Source: Rhizobiaceae bacterium (GTDB lineage Bacteria > Pseudomonadota > Alphaproteobacteria > Rhizobiales > Rhizobiaceae). Taken from it: a stretch of 64,000 nt of DNA. Below the pieces are notes generated by a model. That model did not search any database and was not told where the DNA came from. It worked only from the letters and a program-made list of their open reading frames with translations. Shown here piece after piece: positions 26,980 to 35,176 of this stretch. How positions within the stretch are numbered: the stretch's first letter is position 1; every line of letters begins with the position of its first letter. The stretch covers positions 124,001 through 188,000 of the forward strand of contig JARGOX010000009.1 of NCBI GenBank assembly GCA_029233925.1, read 5' to 3'. The position numbers and the translations under genes are program-made.

Positions 26980-28173
26980 ATGGCCGGAATTGCAGCGCTT
27001 GTCACAGCCTATATTTTTTCTCAGTTCTACCGGTCTTTTCTGGCTGTACTGACGCCGATACTGGGCTCGGAGCTGGGGGCGGACAAGGCGGATCTTTCGC
27101 TGGCCTCCGGTGCGTGGTTCCTGACATTTGCATTGATGCAATTTGTCGTTGGCGTTGCGCTCGACCGGTTTGGTCCCAAAAGAACTGCGACCATCATATT
27201 CGGTCTTGGTGCCGGTGGCGGTGCCTTTCTGTTTGCAGCAGCCACCACACCAACAGCAATCATCATCGCCATGGGTTTGATCGGCATTGGCTGTTCGCCT
27301 GTCTTGATGGCAGCTTTTTTCCTCTTTGCGCGGCGTTTTGCCTCAGCGCGTTTCGCCATTCTCTCGTCGTGGTTTGTGGCCCTGGGAACGGCCGGGAATG
27401 TTATCGGCGCCAAGCCGCTGGCGATCGCTGTCGAACTTGTCGGTTGGCGCGAAACCATGACCGGTCTCGGCGTTATCACCTTACTGACGGCTGTGGCCAT
27501 TTACTTGCTGGTCAAGGATCCCCCGGTTGAAAAAAGCGCGGGGAAAGATGCGGGTTTTTCCGGCTATTTCGCCCTGCTGAAAATCCCGGCCCTGTGGTTC
27601 GTCATACCGCTGATTGCCATCAATTATGCGCCCGCGGCGGGCATACGTGGTCTGTGGGTCGGTCCCTATCTGTCTGATGTCTACGGCGCATCAACGCAGA
27701 TCATCGGCAATGTTTCGCTGTTCATGGCCATCTCAATGATTATAGGAGCCTTCCTCTACGGGCCGATGGATACGCTGTTCGGCACCCGCAAATGGGTGGC
27801 GTTTGTCGGTAATCTGTGTGGCATGATCGCGCTTGTTGTGCTTGCCGCCTTCCCGATGCAGCCGCTCTGGCAGGTGACCATCCTGTTGTTTGCCATTGGC
27901 CTGTTCGGTTCGAGCTACGGCGTTCTGGCGGCCCATGCCCGCTCGTTCTTTCCCGTGCATCTGACCGGCAGGGGCGTGACCCTGATGAATTTTTTCACCA
28001 TAGGCGGGGTCGGGCTCGTTCAATTCGTGATGGGGCAGGCCGCCGATGCCAGTTTCAATCCGGTGCAACCGGAGCAGACGTTTTCCATCCTGTTTTATGT
28101 TTATGCTGCAATGATGGGTGCAGCACTGGTGGTCTATTATTTCTCATCGGACAGCAAGCCTGAAGCGCGATAA
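26980..28173 (+). CDS. MFS transporter, unknown substrate
   Basis: A 397-residue inner-membrane protein with about 12 hydrophobic helices. Helix 1 begins almost at the initiator (MAGIAALVTAYIFSQFYRSF), so the usual short cytosolic N-terminal tail is absent. The loop after helix 2 has the MFS A-like signature ALDRFGPKRT. The second half begins around residue 200 (KIPALWFVIP). Homologues of this type (YRSFLAVLTP at helix 1) are commonly general MFS permeases; no substrate can be inferred. The start is ATG 26980, immediately after a TAA that ends an in-frame 34-codon ORF with a better ribosome site. Confidence 0.8.
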   Translation: MAGIAALVTAYIFSQFYRSFLAVLTPILGSELGADKADLSLASGAWFLTFALMQFVVGVALDRFGPKRTATIIFGLGAGGGAFLFAAATTPTAIIIAMGLIGIGCSPVLMAAFFLFARRFASARFAILSSWFVALGTAGNVIGAKPLAIAVELVGWRETMTGLGVITLLTAVAIYLLVKDPPVEKSAGKDAGFSGYFALLKIPALWFVIPLIAINYAPAAGIRGLWVGPYLSDVYGASTQIIGNVSLFMAISMIIGAFLYGPMDTLFGTRKWVAFVGNLCGMIALVVLAAFPMQPLWQVTILLFAIGLFGSSYGVLAAHARSFFPVHLTGRGVTLMNFFTIGGVGLVQFVMGQAADASFNPVQPEQTFSILFYVYAAMMGAALVVYYFSSDSKPEAR

Positions 28174-28211
28174 TTCCACCTTTTGATGGCGCAAACCGGA
28201 GCGCATTTTTT

Positions 28212-29195
28212 CTAAAGCCGGTTGATCCAGCCGGTGATGACTGTTGCCATTTCCTGCGTTGTGGAGGGTGACAAGGCATCGCCGGCGATCACGTGTTGGT
28301 TGGGATCATCGCTGTTTTCAATCAGCACGGTCTCGGTCTTCGCACCCCATTTTTCCGCGATCAATTTGGTGATGTCAGGGCGCACGATCGCGTCTTTTTC
28401 CGAATAGATAAAGAGGGCAGGTATCTGGATATTGTGGATTTCGGCCTTGTTTGACAGTTTCACCAATTCGGCCATCGGCAGCAATGCGCTGCTGGGGTAT
28501 TCATAGGTCCAATTGTGCCGATGCAGATCATTGGCCGGTTCAAACGCGTATCGTTTTCCAGCGATCAGTTCGACGAGTTGCCTGGCCCAGGGCATCGTCA
28601 GCATTGAGGCTCCGAACCCCTGCACACCGTAATTCGGCGAAATGTTCACGACACCAACCACATCGGCGGCCAGTCTTGGTTTGGCTGCAGCCCAGGTTGT
28701 GAGTGTCCCGCCCGTGGAGGTGCCGATGAGGATGACCTTCTCACCAATCCTTCGTCCGATTTCGATGGCCTCAGTGACATCGTTGAGCCAGCCCTGAACT
28801 GTTGCCTCGCCCATGGCGTCGCCGGTTCGCCCATGGCCTTGAAGCCGGGTGTAGTAGAGATTGGCGCCGAGGTCAGCGGCAATGATGTCCGGAAGTGGGC
28901 GCACTTCGCCCGAAGAGGCTGAAAAGCCGTGCACATAGACGATGGACAGCGGGGTTTTTGCCTTGGAGTTCGGATAGGCCCAGACAATCTGTTTTTGCAG
29001 TCCCGATCGAAGGTCGCCGAACTTCTCTTCCTCACGGGCGAGATAGGCGTCGATATCCTCGCCGATTGCTTCGGAATTGAAGAGGATTTCTGTATTCACC
29101 GGCGTACGAGGTCCCATGAAAAACACAACGGCCCCTGCAATGATCAGGGCAACAAGAGCATAGAAAACGAGGGTCATCTTGGATCGTCTGGCCAT
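28212..29195 (-). CDS. Membrane-anchored alpha/beta hydrolase
   Basis: A 327-residue protein with an N-terminal membrane anchor (residues 8-28), the rest probably in the periplasm. YVHGFSASSGEVRPLPD near residue 87 is the oxyanion region. GTSTGGTL near 158 has the nucleophilic serine. YSEKDAIV near 265 supplies the acid and DPNQHVIAGD near 298 the histidine. It resembles serine lipases/esterases related to monoacylglycerol lipase. ATG 29195 follows GGAGAAAATC. Substrate is unknown. Confidence 0.85.
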   Translation of the reverse strand: MARRSKMTLVFYALVALIIAGAVVFFMGPRTPVNTEILFNSEAIGEDIDAYLAREEEKFGDLRSGLQKQIVWAYPNSKAKTPLSIVYVHGFSASSGEVRPLPDIIAADLGANLYYTRLQGHGRTGDAMGEATVQGWLNDVTEAIEIGRRIGEKVILIGTSTGGTLTTWAAAKPRLAADVVGVVNISPNYGVQGFGASMLTMPWARQLVELIAGKRYAFEPANDLHRHNWTYEYPSSALLPMAELVKLSNKAEIHNIQIPALFIYSEKDAIVRPDITKLIAEKWGAKTETVLIENSDDPNQHVIAGDALSPSTTQEMATVITGWINRL

Positions 29196-29247
29196 GATTT
29201 TCTCCGGGGTTTGTTACAGCAGTCAACAGCGCGAATGAGGCCAACCG

Positions 29248-29718
29248 TCAATGCAGGTCCACAGCAATATTCGGGCGGTCTATTACCTCACGCAGGGCAA
29301 AGGATGAATTGATTCGCACCACATGGGGCAGGGCGGAAAGCCACTCCTTGTGGATACGTTCATAATCCTGCAGGTCCCGGGCTGCAATACGCAGCAGGTA
29401 ATCATACTCGCCCGACATGAGGTAGCATACCATCACATTCGGACAGCGTTTGACGGCGGCCTCAAATTCTCGGAGTATTTTTTCATACTGCCCGGAAAGG
29501 GAAATGTGGACGACTGCCGTCATGGAATAGTTCAGGGCCCGATTTGACAGCCGGGCATGATAGCCCTTTACGATACCGGATTTCTCCAGAATATCGAGCC
29601 TTCGTGAACAGGCTGAGGCTGACAGTCCAACCCGCTCCGCCAGGTTGGCATTGGATATCCGACCGTCCTCCTGAAGGGTGTTTAAAATGGCGATATCAAT
29701 GGCATCAAGCTTGTCCAT
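29248..29718 (-). CDS. Lrp/AsnC family transcriptional regulator, probable regulator of ald
   Basis: A 156-residue regulator. Residues 5-60 form the AsnC-type winged helix (DAIDIAILNTLQEDGRISNANLAE, then SASACSRRLDILEKSGIV). Residues 65-145 form the RAM/Lrp effector-binding domain, with MSGEYDYLLRIAARD. It is transcribed divergently from alanine dehydrogenase across 156 bp, the standard arrangement for an alanine-responsive Lrp-type activator (AldR) in alphaproteobacteria. Probable operator half-sites lie in the shared gap. Its role as regulator of ald is inferred from context. Confidence 0.92.
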   Translation of the reverse strand: MDKLDAIDIAILNTLQEDGRISNANLAERVGLSASACSRRLDILEKSGIVKGYHARLSNRALNYSMTAVVHISLSGQYEKILREFEAAVKRCPNVMVCYLMSGEYDYLLRIAARDLQDYERIHKEWLSALPHVVRINSSFALREVIDRPNIAVDLH

Positions 29719-29730
29719 TGGTGGTTTCTT

Positions 29731-29827
29731 CCAATATTTTATATTTCACGCAAGGATAGTTGAAAAAACCTATCGATGCAAACAGCCTTCGCAAGGACAT
29801 TTCATGTCTGCTGTGGTGAAATATTGG
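29731..29827. promoter_or_regulatory. Candidate Lrp-type operator arms between the regulator and ald
   Basis: CCAATATTTTATATTTCAC at 29731-29749 and GTGAAATATTGG at 29816-29827 form an inverted pair: the reverse complement of the second is CCAATATTTCAC, and its two halves both occur in the first. The arms are about 75 bp apart, compatible with binding of an Lrp-type multimer that wraps DNA. They occupy most of the intergenic space between the divergent genes. Confidence 0.5.
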
Positions 29828-29874
29828 TCGATGAGAGCGCCTGTCGGTGCGACGAACCCAATGAAGGAACGCAG

Positions 29875-30993
29875 ATGCGAGTTGGTTGCCCAAAGGAAAT
29901 CAAGAACAATGAATATCGTGTCGGGCTGACACCGGGTTCGGTGCGCGAATATGTTGCGCATGGTCATGACGTCATTATTGAAACCAATGCAGGTCTCGGC
30001 ATTGATGCCGATGACGGTGCCTATCAGGCAGCCGGGGCAAAGGTTGTCGGCAGCGCAAGGGACGTTTTTGAACAGTCGGACATGATCGTCAAGGTCAAGG
30101 AACCGCAGCCGTCGGAGTGGGCGATGTTGCGGGAAGGCCAGTTGCTCTACACCTATCTGCATCTGGCTCCCGATCCAGCCCAGACCAAGGGTCTGATTGA
30201 ATCGGGTTGCACAGCGATCGCCTATGAAACGGTAAGCGATGAGCATGGCGGTTTGCCGCTGCTTGCGCCAATGTCGGAAGTGGCCGGACGTCTGGCCATT
30301 CAGGCCGGAGCGACAGCATTGCAGAAGATCAATGGCGGGCGCGGCGTTCTGCTGGGCGGTGTGCCCGGCGTTCTGCCAGGCAAGGTAACGATCATCGGTG
30401 GCGGTGTTGTTGGTCTGAATGCCGCCAAGATGGCCGTTGGACTTGGCGCGGATGTGACAATCCTTGATCGTTCCATTCCACGGCTTCGTCAGCTGGATGA
30501 TATTTTTAACGGACGTATTCATACGCGGTTTTCCACCATCGAAGCGCTTGAGGATGAGGTTTTCTCCGCTGATGTGGTGGTTGGCGCCGTTCTGATCGCG
30601 GGTGCTGCGGCACCCAAGCTGGTCACCCGTGAAATGCTTACCGGCATGAAAAAAGGGTCCGTCATTGTCGATGTTGCCATCGATCAGGGCGGTTGCTTTG
30701 AAACGTCACACGCGACAACCCATTCCGATCCGACCTTTGAGGTCGAAGGCATCATCCATTATTGTGTGGCCAATATGCCGGGCGCCGTTCCGGTGACGTC
30801 AGCCCATGCGCTGAACAATGCAACGCTTTATTACGGCCTGCAACTGGCGGACAAGGGGCTGAAAGCCATTGCCGAGAATCGTCATCTTCGCGCCGGCCTG
30901 AATGTGCACCGTGGCCGTATCACCAGCAAACCGGTGGCGGACGCTCTGGGCTATGAATTGGCCGAACCGCTTGCCGTTCTCAAGTCTGCCTGA
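29875..30993 (+). CDS. ald: Alanine dehydrogenase
   Basis: A 372-residue NAD-dependent enzyme that interconverts L-alanine and pyruvate plus ammonia. It begins [26 protein letters not shown] near residue 75 holds the substrate-binding lysine and YLHLAPD near 95 the catalytic histidine. [15 protein letters not shown] near 172 is the Rossmann fold, and [12 protein letters not shown] near 268 carries the second catalytic aspartate. The length equals the family norm. ATG 29875 is chosen because AAGGA precedes it and homology begins there. It is divergent from an Lrp-type regulator and followed by a strong terminator. Confidence 0.96.
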   Translation: MRVGCPKEIKNNEYRVGLTPGSVREYVAHGHDVIIETNAGLGIDADDGAYQAAGAKVVGSARDVFEQSDMIVKVKEPQPSEWAMLREGQLLYTYLHLAPDPAQTKGLIESGCTAIAYETVSDEHGGLPLLAPMSEVAGRLAIQAGATALQKINGGRGVLLGGVPGVLPGKVTIIGGGVVGLNAAKMAVGLGADVTILDRSIPRLRQLDDIFNGRIHTRFSTIEALEDEVFSADVVVGAVLIAGAAAPKLVTREMLTGMKKGSVIVDVAIDQGGCFETSHATTHSDPTFEVEGIIHYCVANMPGAVPVTSAHALNNATLYYGLQLADKGLKAIAENRHLRAGLNVHRGRITSKPVADALGYELAEPLAVLKSA

Positions 30994-31025
30994 TTGGGCT
31001 GACTTGAGCCAATATCTTGCACCTG

Positions 31026-31060
31026 AAAAACCGCGCTGCAGCAAAGGCAGCGCGGTTTTT
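31026..31060. terminator. Strong bidirectional intrinsic terminator between ald and the OmpA-like gene
   Basis: The segment AAAAACCGCGCTGC, a 7-nt loop, then GCAGCGCGGTTTTT makes a 9-bp GC-rich stem flanked by A- and T-runs. The flanks extend the pairing and act as the U-tract on either strand. It can stop both ald (+) and the converging OmpA-like gene (-). Confidence 0.92.
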
Positions 31061-31064
31061 CATT

Positions 31065-31694
31065 TTAGCGGTATGCAATATCGGTAATACGGCGCAGCGT
31101 GACCCGGCGATTGCGCCAGTCCTCATAGGGGGTGGGCACAAGCAGATCTTCCTCACCATAGCCGACGGTTTCAAGCGCATGATGGGGAACGCCGTAGTAA
31201 CCCACGAGGACTGCGCGCAGCGAATTTGCCCGCTGCTCGGAAAGTAGCATATTGTTCCAATCGGATCCCACGGCATCCGTATGACCTTCAATCAGAAACA
31301 GTTCGCCACGGTTGCGGCGCAGAATACGCTTCATGGCATCGGCAATCTGCTCCACCTTCCAAAGTTCTCCGTCAGGTATGCGGGCTGATGCAAAGGCAAA
31401 GTTCAACGATTGTATTTCGATGGACGGTGCATTGTGGCGCAGGGATTTGCGGCGCTTGATTTCCTGAATGCTGTTTTTCTGTGACGGCTTGATGCGTTTG
31501 ATTGTCGGTGCGCTCAGGCTTTTTTCGATCGAAAGCGCTGATGGTGCATTCTTGCTGAACTTGTCGGTTGCAGCGTGTATCGCTTTTGGCATGTGCTTCT
31601 TTTGAGGAGCCCATTTTTCAATCTGTTCAGCCTTGGCCGCGACGGGCAGGGTTAAAGCGGCGGCAATGGCTGTCAGAAAAGTGCGGCGGTGCAT
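31065..31694 (-). CDS. OmpA-like peptidoglycan-binding protein with a possible Tat signal
   Basis: A 209-residue exported protein. The N-terminus MHRRTFLTAIAAALTLPVAAKA is a signal peptide with a twin-arginine-like RRTFL motif. A basic, low-complexity linker rich in Lys and Ser follows (residues 25-95). The C-terminal 110 residues are an OmpA/MotB domain, with IEGHTDAVGSDWNN, LSEQRANSLRAVL and VGYGEEDLLVPT; the conserved D and R contact diaminopimelate. There is no transmembrane barrel, so it probably tethers peptidoglycan from the periplasm. ATG 31694 has AAGGGA upstream; ATGs slightly upstream (MMKGKQ) are possible. Confidence 0.82.
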   Translation of the reverse strand: MHRRTFLTAIAAALTLPVAAKAEQIEKWAPQKKHMPKAIHAATDKFSKNAPSALSIEKSLSAPTIKRIKPSQKNSIQEIKRRKSLRHNAPSIEIQSLNFAFASARIPDGELWKVEQIADAMKRILRRNRGELFLIEGHTDAVGSDWNNMLLSEQRANSLRAVLVGYYGVPHHALETVGYGEEDLLVPTPYEDWRNRRVTLRRITDIAYR

Positions 31695-31818
31695 GGTCTG
31701 TTTCCCTTTCATCATCGAACCGGCGCAATGGCGGGTCCCTTGGTCGATGGGGAAACGATAGACGGGTGCGGCTGAAGCGGGGATGAACGGCCTATTCATC
31801 CAAACAAGAGTTTCGGGC

Positions 31819-32379
31819 TCAGCACATTTTTATCAGCCGCAGCAGGTCTGCATCGCTGAGCGGGTGGATGAAGGTCTCGCTTTGGCCGATCGGGGAAAAT
31901 CCAAATTTCTGATAAAGCGGCAGGGCAGCGCTGTGGTCCAAGGTGCAGGTATTGACCGTTACCCGTAGCGGGTCGCTATCCCAGGCCGCGTCCAGTGCCT
32001 GCGCCAGGAACCAGCGGCCTAATCCGCGTCCCTTGGCATGGTCCATCAAGCCGAAATATTCCAGATTGACCGTTTTGGAGTCTGTTTTGCACAATTCGAA
32101 AAAGCCGGCCGGGGCACCATTGAGGTAGAGCACGTGGACGGAGGCCTCAGGCGCATGGACGACCTTTTCCAGTGCATTGTCATCCAGGCGAAGGCGGGCG
32201 ACCCAGTGCAATTCCCTGCCGGTGCGAATTTGCAGGTAGCGGTAAAAGTGCAGCGGTATTTTTGAAACGCGCATCAGGGCGGCATGCTGATTGACCGGCA
32301 TTGGATAGAACAGCTTCGGACGGTGCAATTGCTCCAGATAGGTGACCACGGTTTTGATGGGAGGGGGCGCTTTGGCCAT
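31819..32379 (-). CDS. GNAT family N-acetyltransferase
   Basis: A 186-residue acetyl-CoA-dependent acetyltransferase. The A motif LEYFGLMDHAKGRGLGRWFL (Q/RxxGxG/A variant) lies near residues 108-127, and a B-like region ALPLYQKFGFSPIG near 155. It is the last gene of the cysK-alaX-sseA operon. Its start (ATGATG) overlaps the TGA of sseA, so it is translationally coupled. The acceptor substrate is unknown. Confidence 0.85.
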   Translation of the reverse strand: MAKAPPPIKTVVTYLEQLHRPKLFYPMPVNQHAALMRVSKIPLHFYRYLQIRTGRELHWVARLRLDDNALEKVVHAPEASVHVLYLNGAPAGFFELCKTDSKTVNLEYFGLMDHAKGRGLGRWFLAQALDAAWDSDPLRVTVNTCTLDHSAALPLYQKFGFSPIGQSETFIHPLSDADLLRLIKMC

Positions 32380-33230
32380 CATGCTTCACCGGTTGCTACG
32401 GGTGTGTCGTCCCTCGAACCCCATTCCGACCATGAGCCATCATAGAGTTGAAGTTCCTGGTGGCCGAGTGATTCCAGCGCAAGCGTGATGACTGCGGCGG
32501 TAACACCCGAACCGCAGGTGGTCACGACTGGCTTCGACAGATCAATCCCGGCTTGCGTGATGACATTGCGCAGCGCATCCAGGGCAAGCAATTGCCCGTC
32601 GCTCGAAAGGCTGAAAACCGGCACATTGCGGGCGCCCGGCATATGGCCGGATCGCATGCCTTCCCGTGGCTCCGCGTCGGCACCGCTAAACCGCCCGGCA
32701 CTGCGGGCATCGGCAATCTGCATGGAGCCGGTGTCAACGGTTGAGCGCATATCAGCCAGGGTGGCAACCGCCTGCCTGTTGAAGACAGCCTGAAAGGTCC
32801 CTCTGACAGTTTGTGGAATGTCATCCGTGACCGGCAGACCGGCCTCTTTCCATCGGTCAAAACCGCCATCAAGAACGAAGACATTCGGCGCGCCCATGGT
32901 CCGCAGCATCCACCATACGCGTGGTGCGGTGAACATGCCCGGACCATCATAGACGATGATCGTATCACTGTTTGACAGCCCGAGATCGCTCACCAGTGCG
33001 CCAAAGGCCTCCGGCGAGGGAATTGTATGCGGCAGATCCGAAGCGGTGTCCACGACAAGGTCCTGGTCGAAAAATACGGCACCGGGAATATGCCTGTTGC
33101 GATATTCTTCCTGCGCATTGCGGTTTTGCATCGGCAAATACCAGGAGGCATCGACAATCTTCAGGTCCGATTGTCCGAGCCGCTGCTCAAGCCATTGTGC
33201 AGACACGACAAATTTGCTTCTTTCGACCAT
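32379..33230 (-). CDS. sseA: 3-mercaptopyruvate sulfurtransferase
   Basis: A 283-residue two-domain rhodanese. The C-terminal domain carries the active-site loop TTCGSGVTAAV, with the catalytic cysteine near residue 237; CGSGVT is typical of mercaptopyruvate rather than thiosulfate sulfurtransferases. The N-terminal domain has IVYDGPGMFTAPRVWWMLR, where the cysteine is replaced, as is usual. It moves sulfur from 3-mercaptopyruvate to thiol acceptors or cyanide. Context (cysteine synthase upstream in the same operon) fits cysteine and sulfur metabolism. ATG 33230 follows GGACGAGAAC. Confidence 0.92.
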   Translation of the reverse strand: MVERSKFVVSAQWLEQRLGQSDLKIVDASWYLPMQNRNAQEEYRNRHIPGAVFFDQDLVVDTASDLPHTIPSPEAFGALVSDLGLSNSDTIIVYDGPGMFTAPRVWWMLRTMGAPNVFVLDGGFDRWKEAGLPVTDDIPQTVRGTFQAVFNRQAVATLADMRSTVDTGSMQIADARSAGRFSGADAEPREGMRSGHMPGARNVPVFSLSSDGQLLALDALRNVITQAGIDLSKPVVTTCGSGVTAAVITLALESLGHQELQLYDGSWSEWGSRDDTPVATGEA

Positions 33231-33250
33231 GATGTTCTCGTCCTGCCTGT

Positions 33251-33985
33251 TCAACCCGGTATGTCACCGAAGCGAATTCTGAAGCGGCGGTTTTCGCGCC
33301 CCTTTTTCTCGATCTTGCCGATGTGGATTGCACCGACCTCTTTCGTCTCTGATACATGTGTGCCACCACAGGGCTGGCTGTCAATTGCCGCATTATCTCC
33401 GATGCATACAAGCCTGATGCGACCGGTGCCGCGTGGAGGGCGGACATTCTTGGATTTGACAAGACCGGGATTGGCTTCAAGCTCGGCTTCGTCGATCCAC
33501 CTTGTGAATATTGGATGGTTGGCCGAGACCAGTGCCATCAGTTGTTCACTGATGGCGTTTTTGTCAACCGCTTCGCTCATGTCGAAATCAATCCGACTTT
33601 CATCCTCGCCGACGGATGCGCCGGTGATGGGGAAAGGACAAACAACGGTCAGCAGGTGGCAGGCCGTATGCATGCGCATGAGCTTGTAGCGCCGGTCCCA
33701 GTTTATATGTTGAACCAGCTTTTCTCCCGCCAGCGCCAGGGGCTGGCCATTGGCGGGGAGGTGGACGATTTCAGCCTTTGACTGACCGTTGACGGTTGCA
33801 GCGATTTCGATTCGTGAACCGTCTGCCCGTTCAAGAAAACCGATATCGCCTGGTTGGCCGCCGGATGTGGCATAAAAACACGTCTGGTCAAGCAGAATGC
33901 CGCCACGATCATTAATGGCCACAACCGTGCCTTCCGCGGTGGAAAGATAGGAATCTTCTAAAAACAGGGGATTTGTCTCGATCAT
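33251..33985 (-). CDS. Alanyl-tRNA editing protein AlaX
   Basis: A 244-residue trans-editing hydrolase related to the AlaRS editing domain. It removes serine or glycine mischarged on tRNA-Ala. Zinc ligands are visible: MHTACHLL near residue 105 (HxxxH) and QPCGGTHV near 204 (CxxxH). An N-terminal FYATSGGQPGD near 40 is the conserved substrate loop. It starts 2 nt after the cysK stop and ends 20 nt before sseA, so it is in the operon. Pairing AlaX with cysteine synthesis recurs in Hyphomicrobiales as I recall them, but why is unclear. Confidence 0.92.
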   Translation of the reverse strand: MIETNPLFLEDSYLSTAEGTVVAINDRGGILLDQTCFYATSGGQPGDIGFLERADGSRIEIAATVNGQSKAEIVHLPANGQPLALAGEKLVQHINWDRRYKLMRMHTACHLLTVVCPFPITGASVGEDESRIDFDMSEAVDKNAISEQLMALVSANHPIFTRWIDEAELEANPGLVKSKNVRPPRGTGRIRLVCIGDNAAIDSQPCGGTHVSETKEVGAIHIGKIEKKGRENRRFRIRFGDIPG

Positions 33986-33987
33986 GT

Positions 33988-35025
33988 TCAAACCGCCTCA
34001 TAGGGAACAGAGATGTCGCTCGTCTGCTCCATCCAACCAGGCACTGGCAGTTGTTTTTCTCGCAGAAATTGTGGATTGAACATTTTGGTCTGGTAGCGGT
34101 TGCCATAGTCACACAGCACGGTGACAATGGTGTGTCCCGGTCCCATTTCCCGCGCCATATGCATGGCGCCGGCGATGTTGATGCCTGACGAGCCGCCGAG
34201 GCACAGACCTTCTTCTTCAATCAAGTCATAGACAATGGACAGGGCTTCCGCGTCCGCAATTCGATAGGCCAGATCAGGCGTGAAACCTTCCAGGTTTGCC
34301 GTGATCCGTCCCTGACCAATACCTTCGGTGATTGAATTTCCCTCTGATTTCATCACACCACTCGTGTAGTGACTGTAAAGGGCTGCGCCATGCGGGTCTG
34401 CAAGGGCGATCTTGATATCAGCGTTGAATTCCTTCAGGCCAAGGCTGACTCCGGCAAGCGTACCGCCAGAGCCAACCGCACAGACAAAACCGTCCACTTT
34501 GCCATCGGTATCGCGCCAGATTTCCGGCGCCGTCGTTTCCACATGGGCCTGCCGGTTGACGATATTGTCAAATTGATTGGCCCAGATGGCGCCGTTGGGA
34601 TCGTCAGCGTTGATCTGCTGGGCAAGACGTCCGGACAGGCGCACATAATTGTTGGGGTTTTTATAGGGTGCCGCAGGGACCTCGATCAGTTCTGCGCCCA
34701 GAAGGCGAAGCGCGTCTTTCTTTTCCTGACTTTGTGTCTCGGGAATCACGATGACGGTGCGATATCCTAGCGCCCTTGCCACCATGGAAAGTCCGATGCC
34801 GGTATTGCCTGCCGTTCCTTCAACGATAACCCCGCCCGGTCGCAGGAGGCCCTTGCGTTCTGCGTCTCGAATGATGAACAGTGCGGCGCGATCCTTGACC
34901 GACTGGCCCGGATTGAGAAATTCGGCTTTGCCCAAAATGGTGCAACCTGTCAGTTCGGATGCTTTCTTGAGTCGGATCAACGGCGTATTGCCGATAGCAT
35001 CCAGTACAGATTGTAATACGGTCAT
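33988..35025 (-). CDS. cysK: Cysteine synthase family protein (O-acetylserine sulfhydrylase-like)
   Basis: A 345-residue PLP enzyme that makes cysteine from O-acetylserine and sulfide. The start is MTVLQSVLDAIGNTPLIRL. The PLP lysine lies in NPGQSVKDRAA near residue 42. EGTAGNTGIGLS near 72 is the substrate loop, and VGSGGTLAGVS near 185 the phosphate-binding loop. The C-terminal tail is slightly longer than in housekeeping CysK. It is first in a tight four-gene operon (2-nt, 20-nt and overlapping junctions) with alaX, sseA and a GNAT gene. The ATG at 35025 begins the homology. Confidence 0.9.
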   Translation of the reverse strand: MTVLQSVLDAIGNTPLIRLKKASELTGCTILGKAEFLNPGQSVKDRAALFIIRDAERKGLLRPGGVIVEGTAGNTGIGLSMVARALGYRTVIVIPETQSQEKKDALRLLGAELIEVPAAPYKNPNNYVRLSGRLAQQINADDPNGAIWANQFDNIVNRQAHVETTAPEIWRDTDGKVDGFVCAVGSGGTLAGVSLGLKEFNADIKIALADPHGAALYSHYTSGVMKSEGNSITEGIGQGRITANLEGFTPDLAYRIADAEALSIVYDLIEEEGLCLGGSSGINIAGAMHMAREMGPGHTIVTVLCDYGNRYQTKMFNPQFLREKQLPVPGWMEQTSDISVPYEAV

Positions 35026-35176
35026 GATCGAATCCCGGTTGAATTGATGCAACACTATTTGGCCCCTTGTGGATTATCAACAAGGGGCTGGACAAGAAAT
35101 GGTGTTTGTTCGGGCCGCGCAGATCGGGAAAAAAATTTCAAAACAGCAGAGCAATTGCCGTTTAGGAGAAGAGAGA

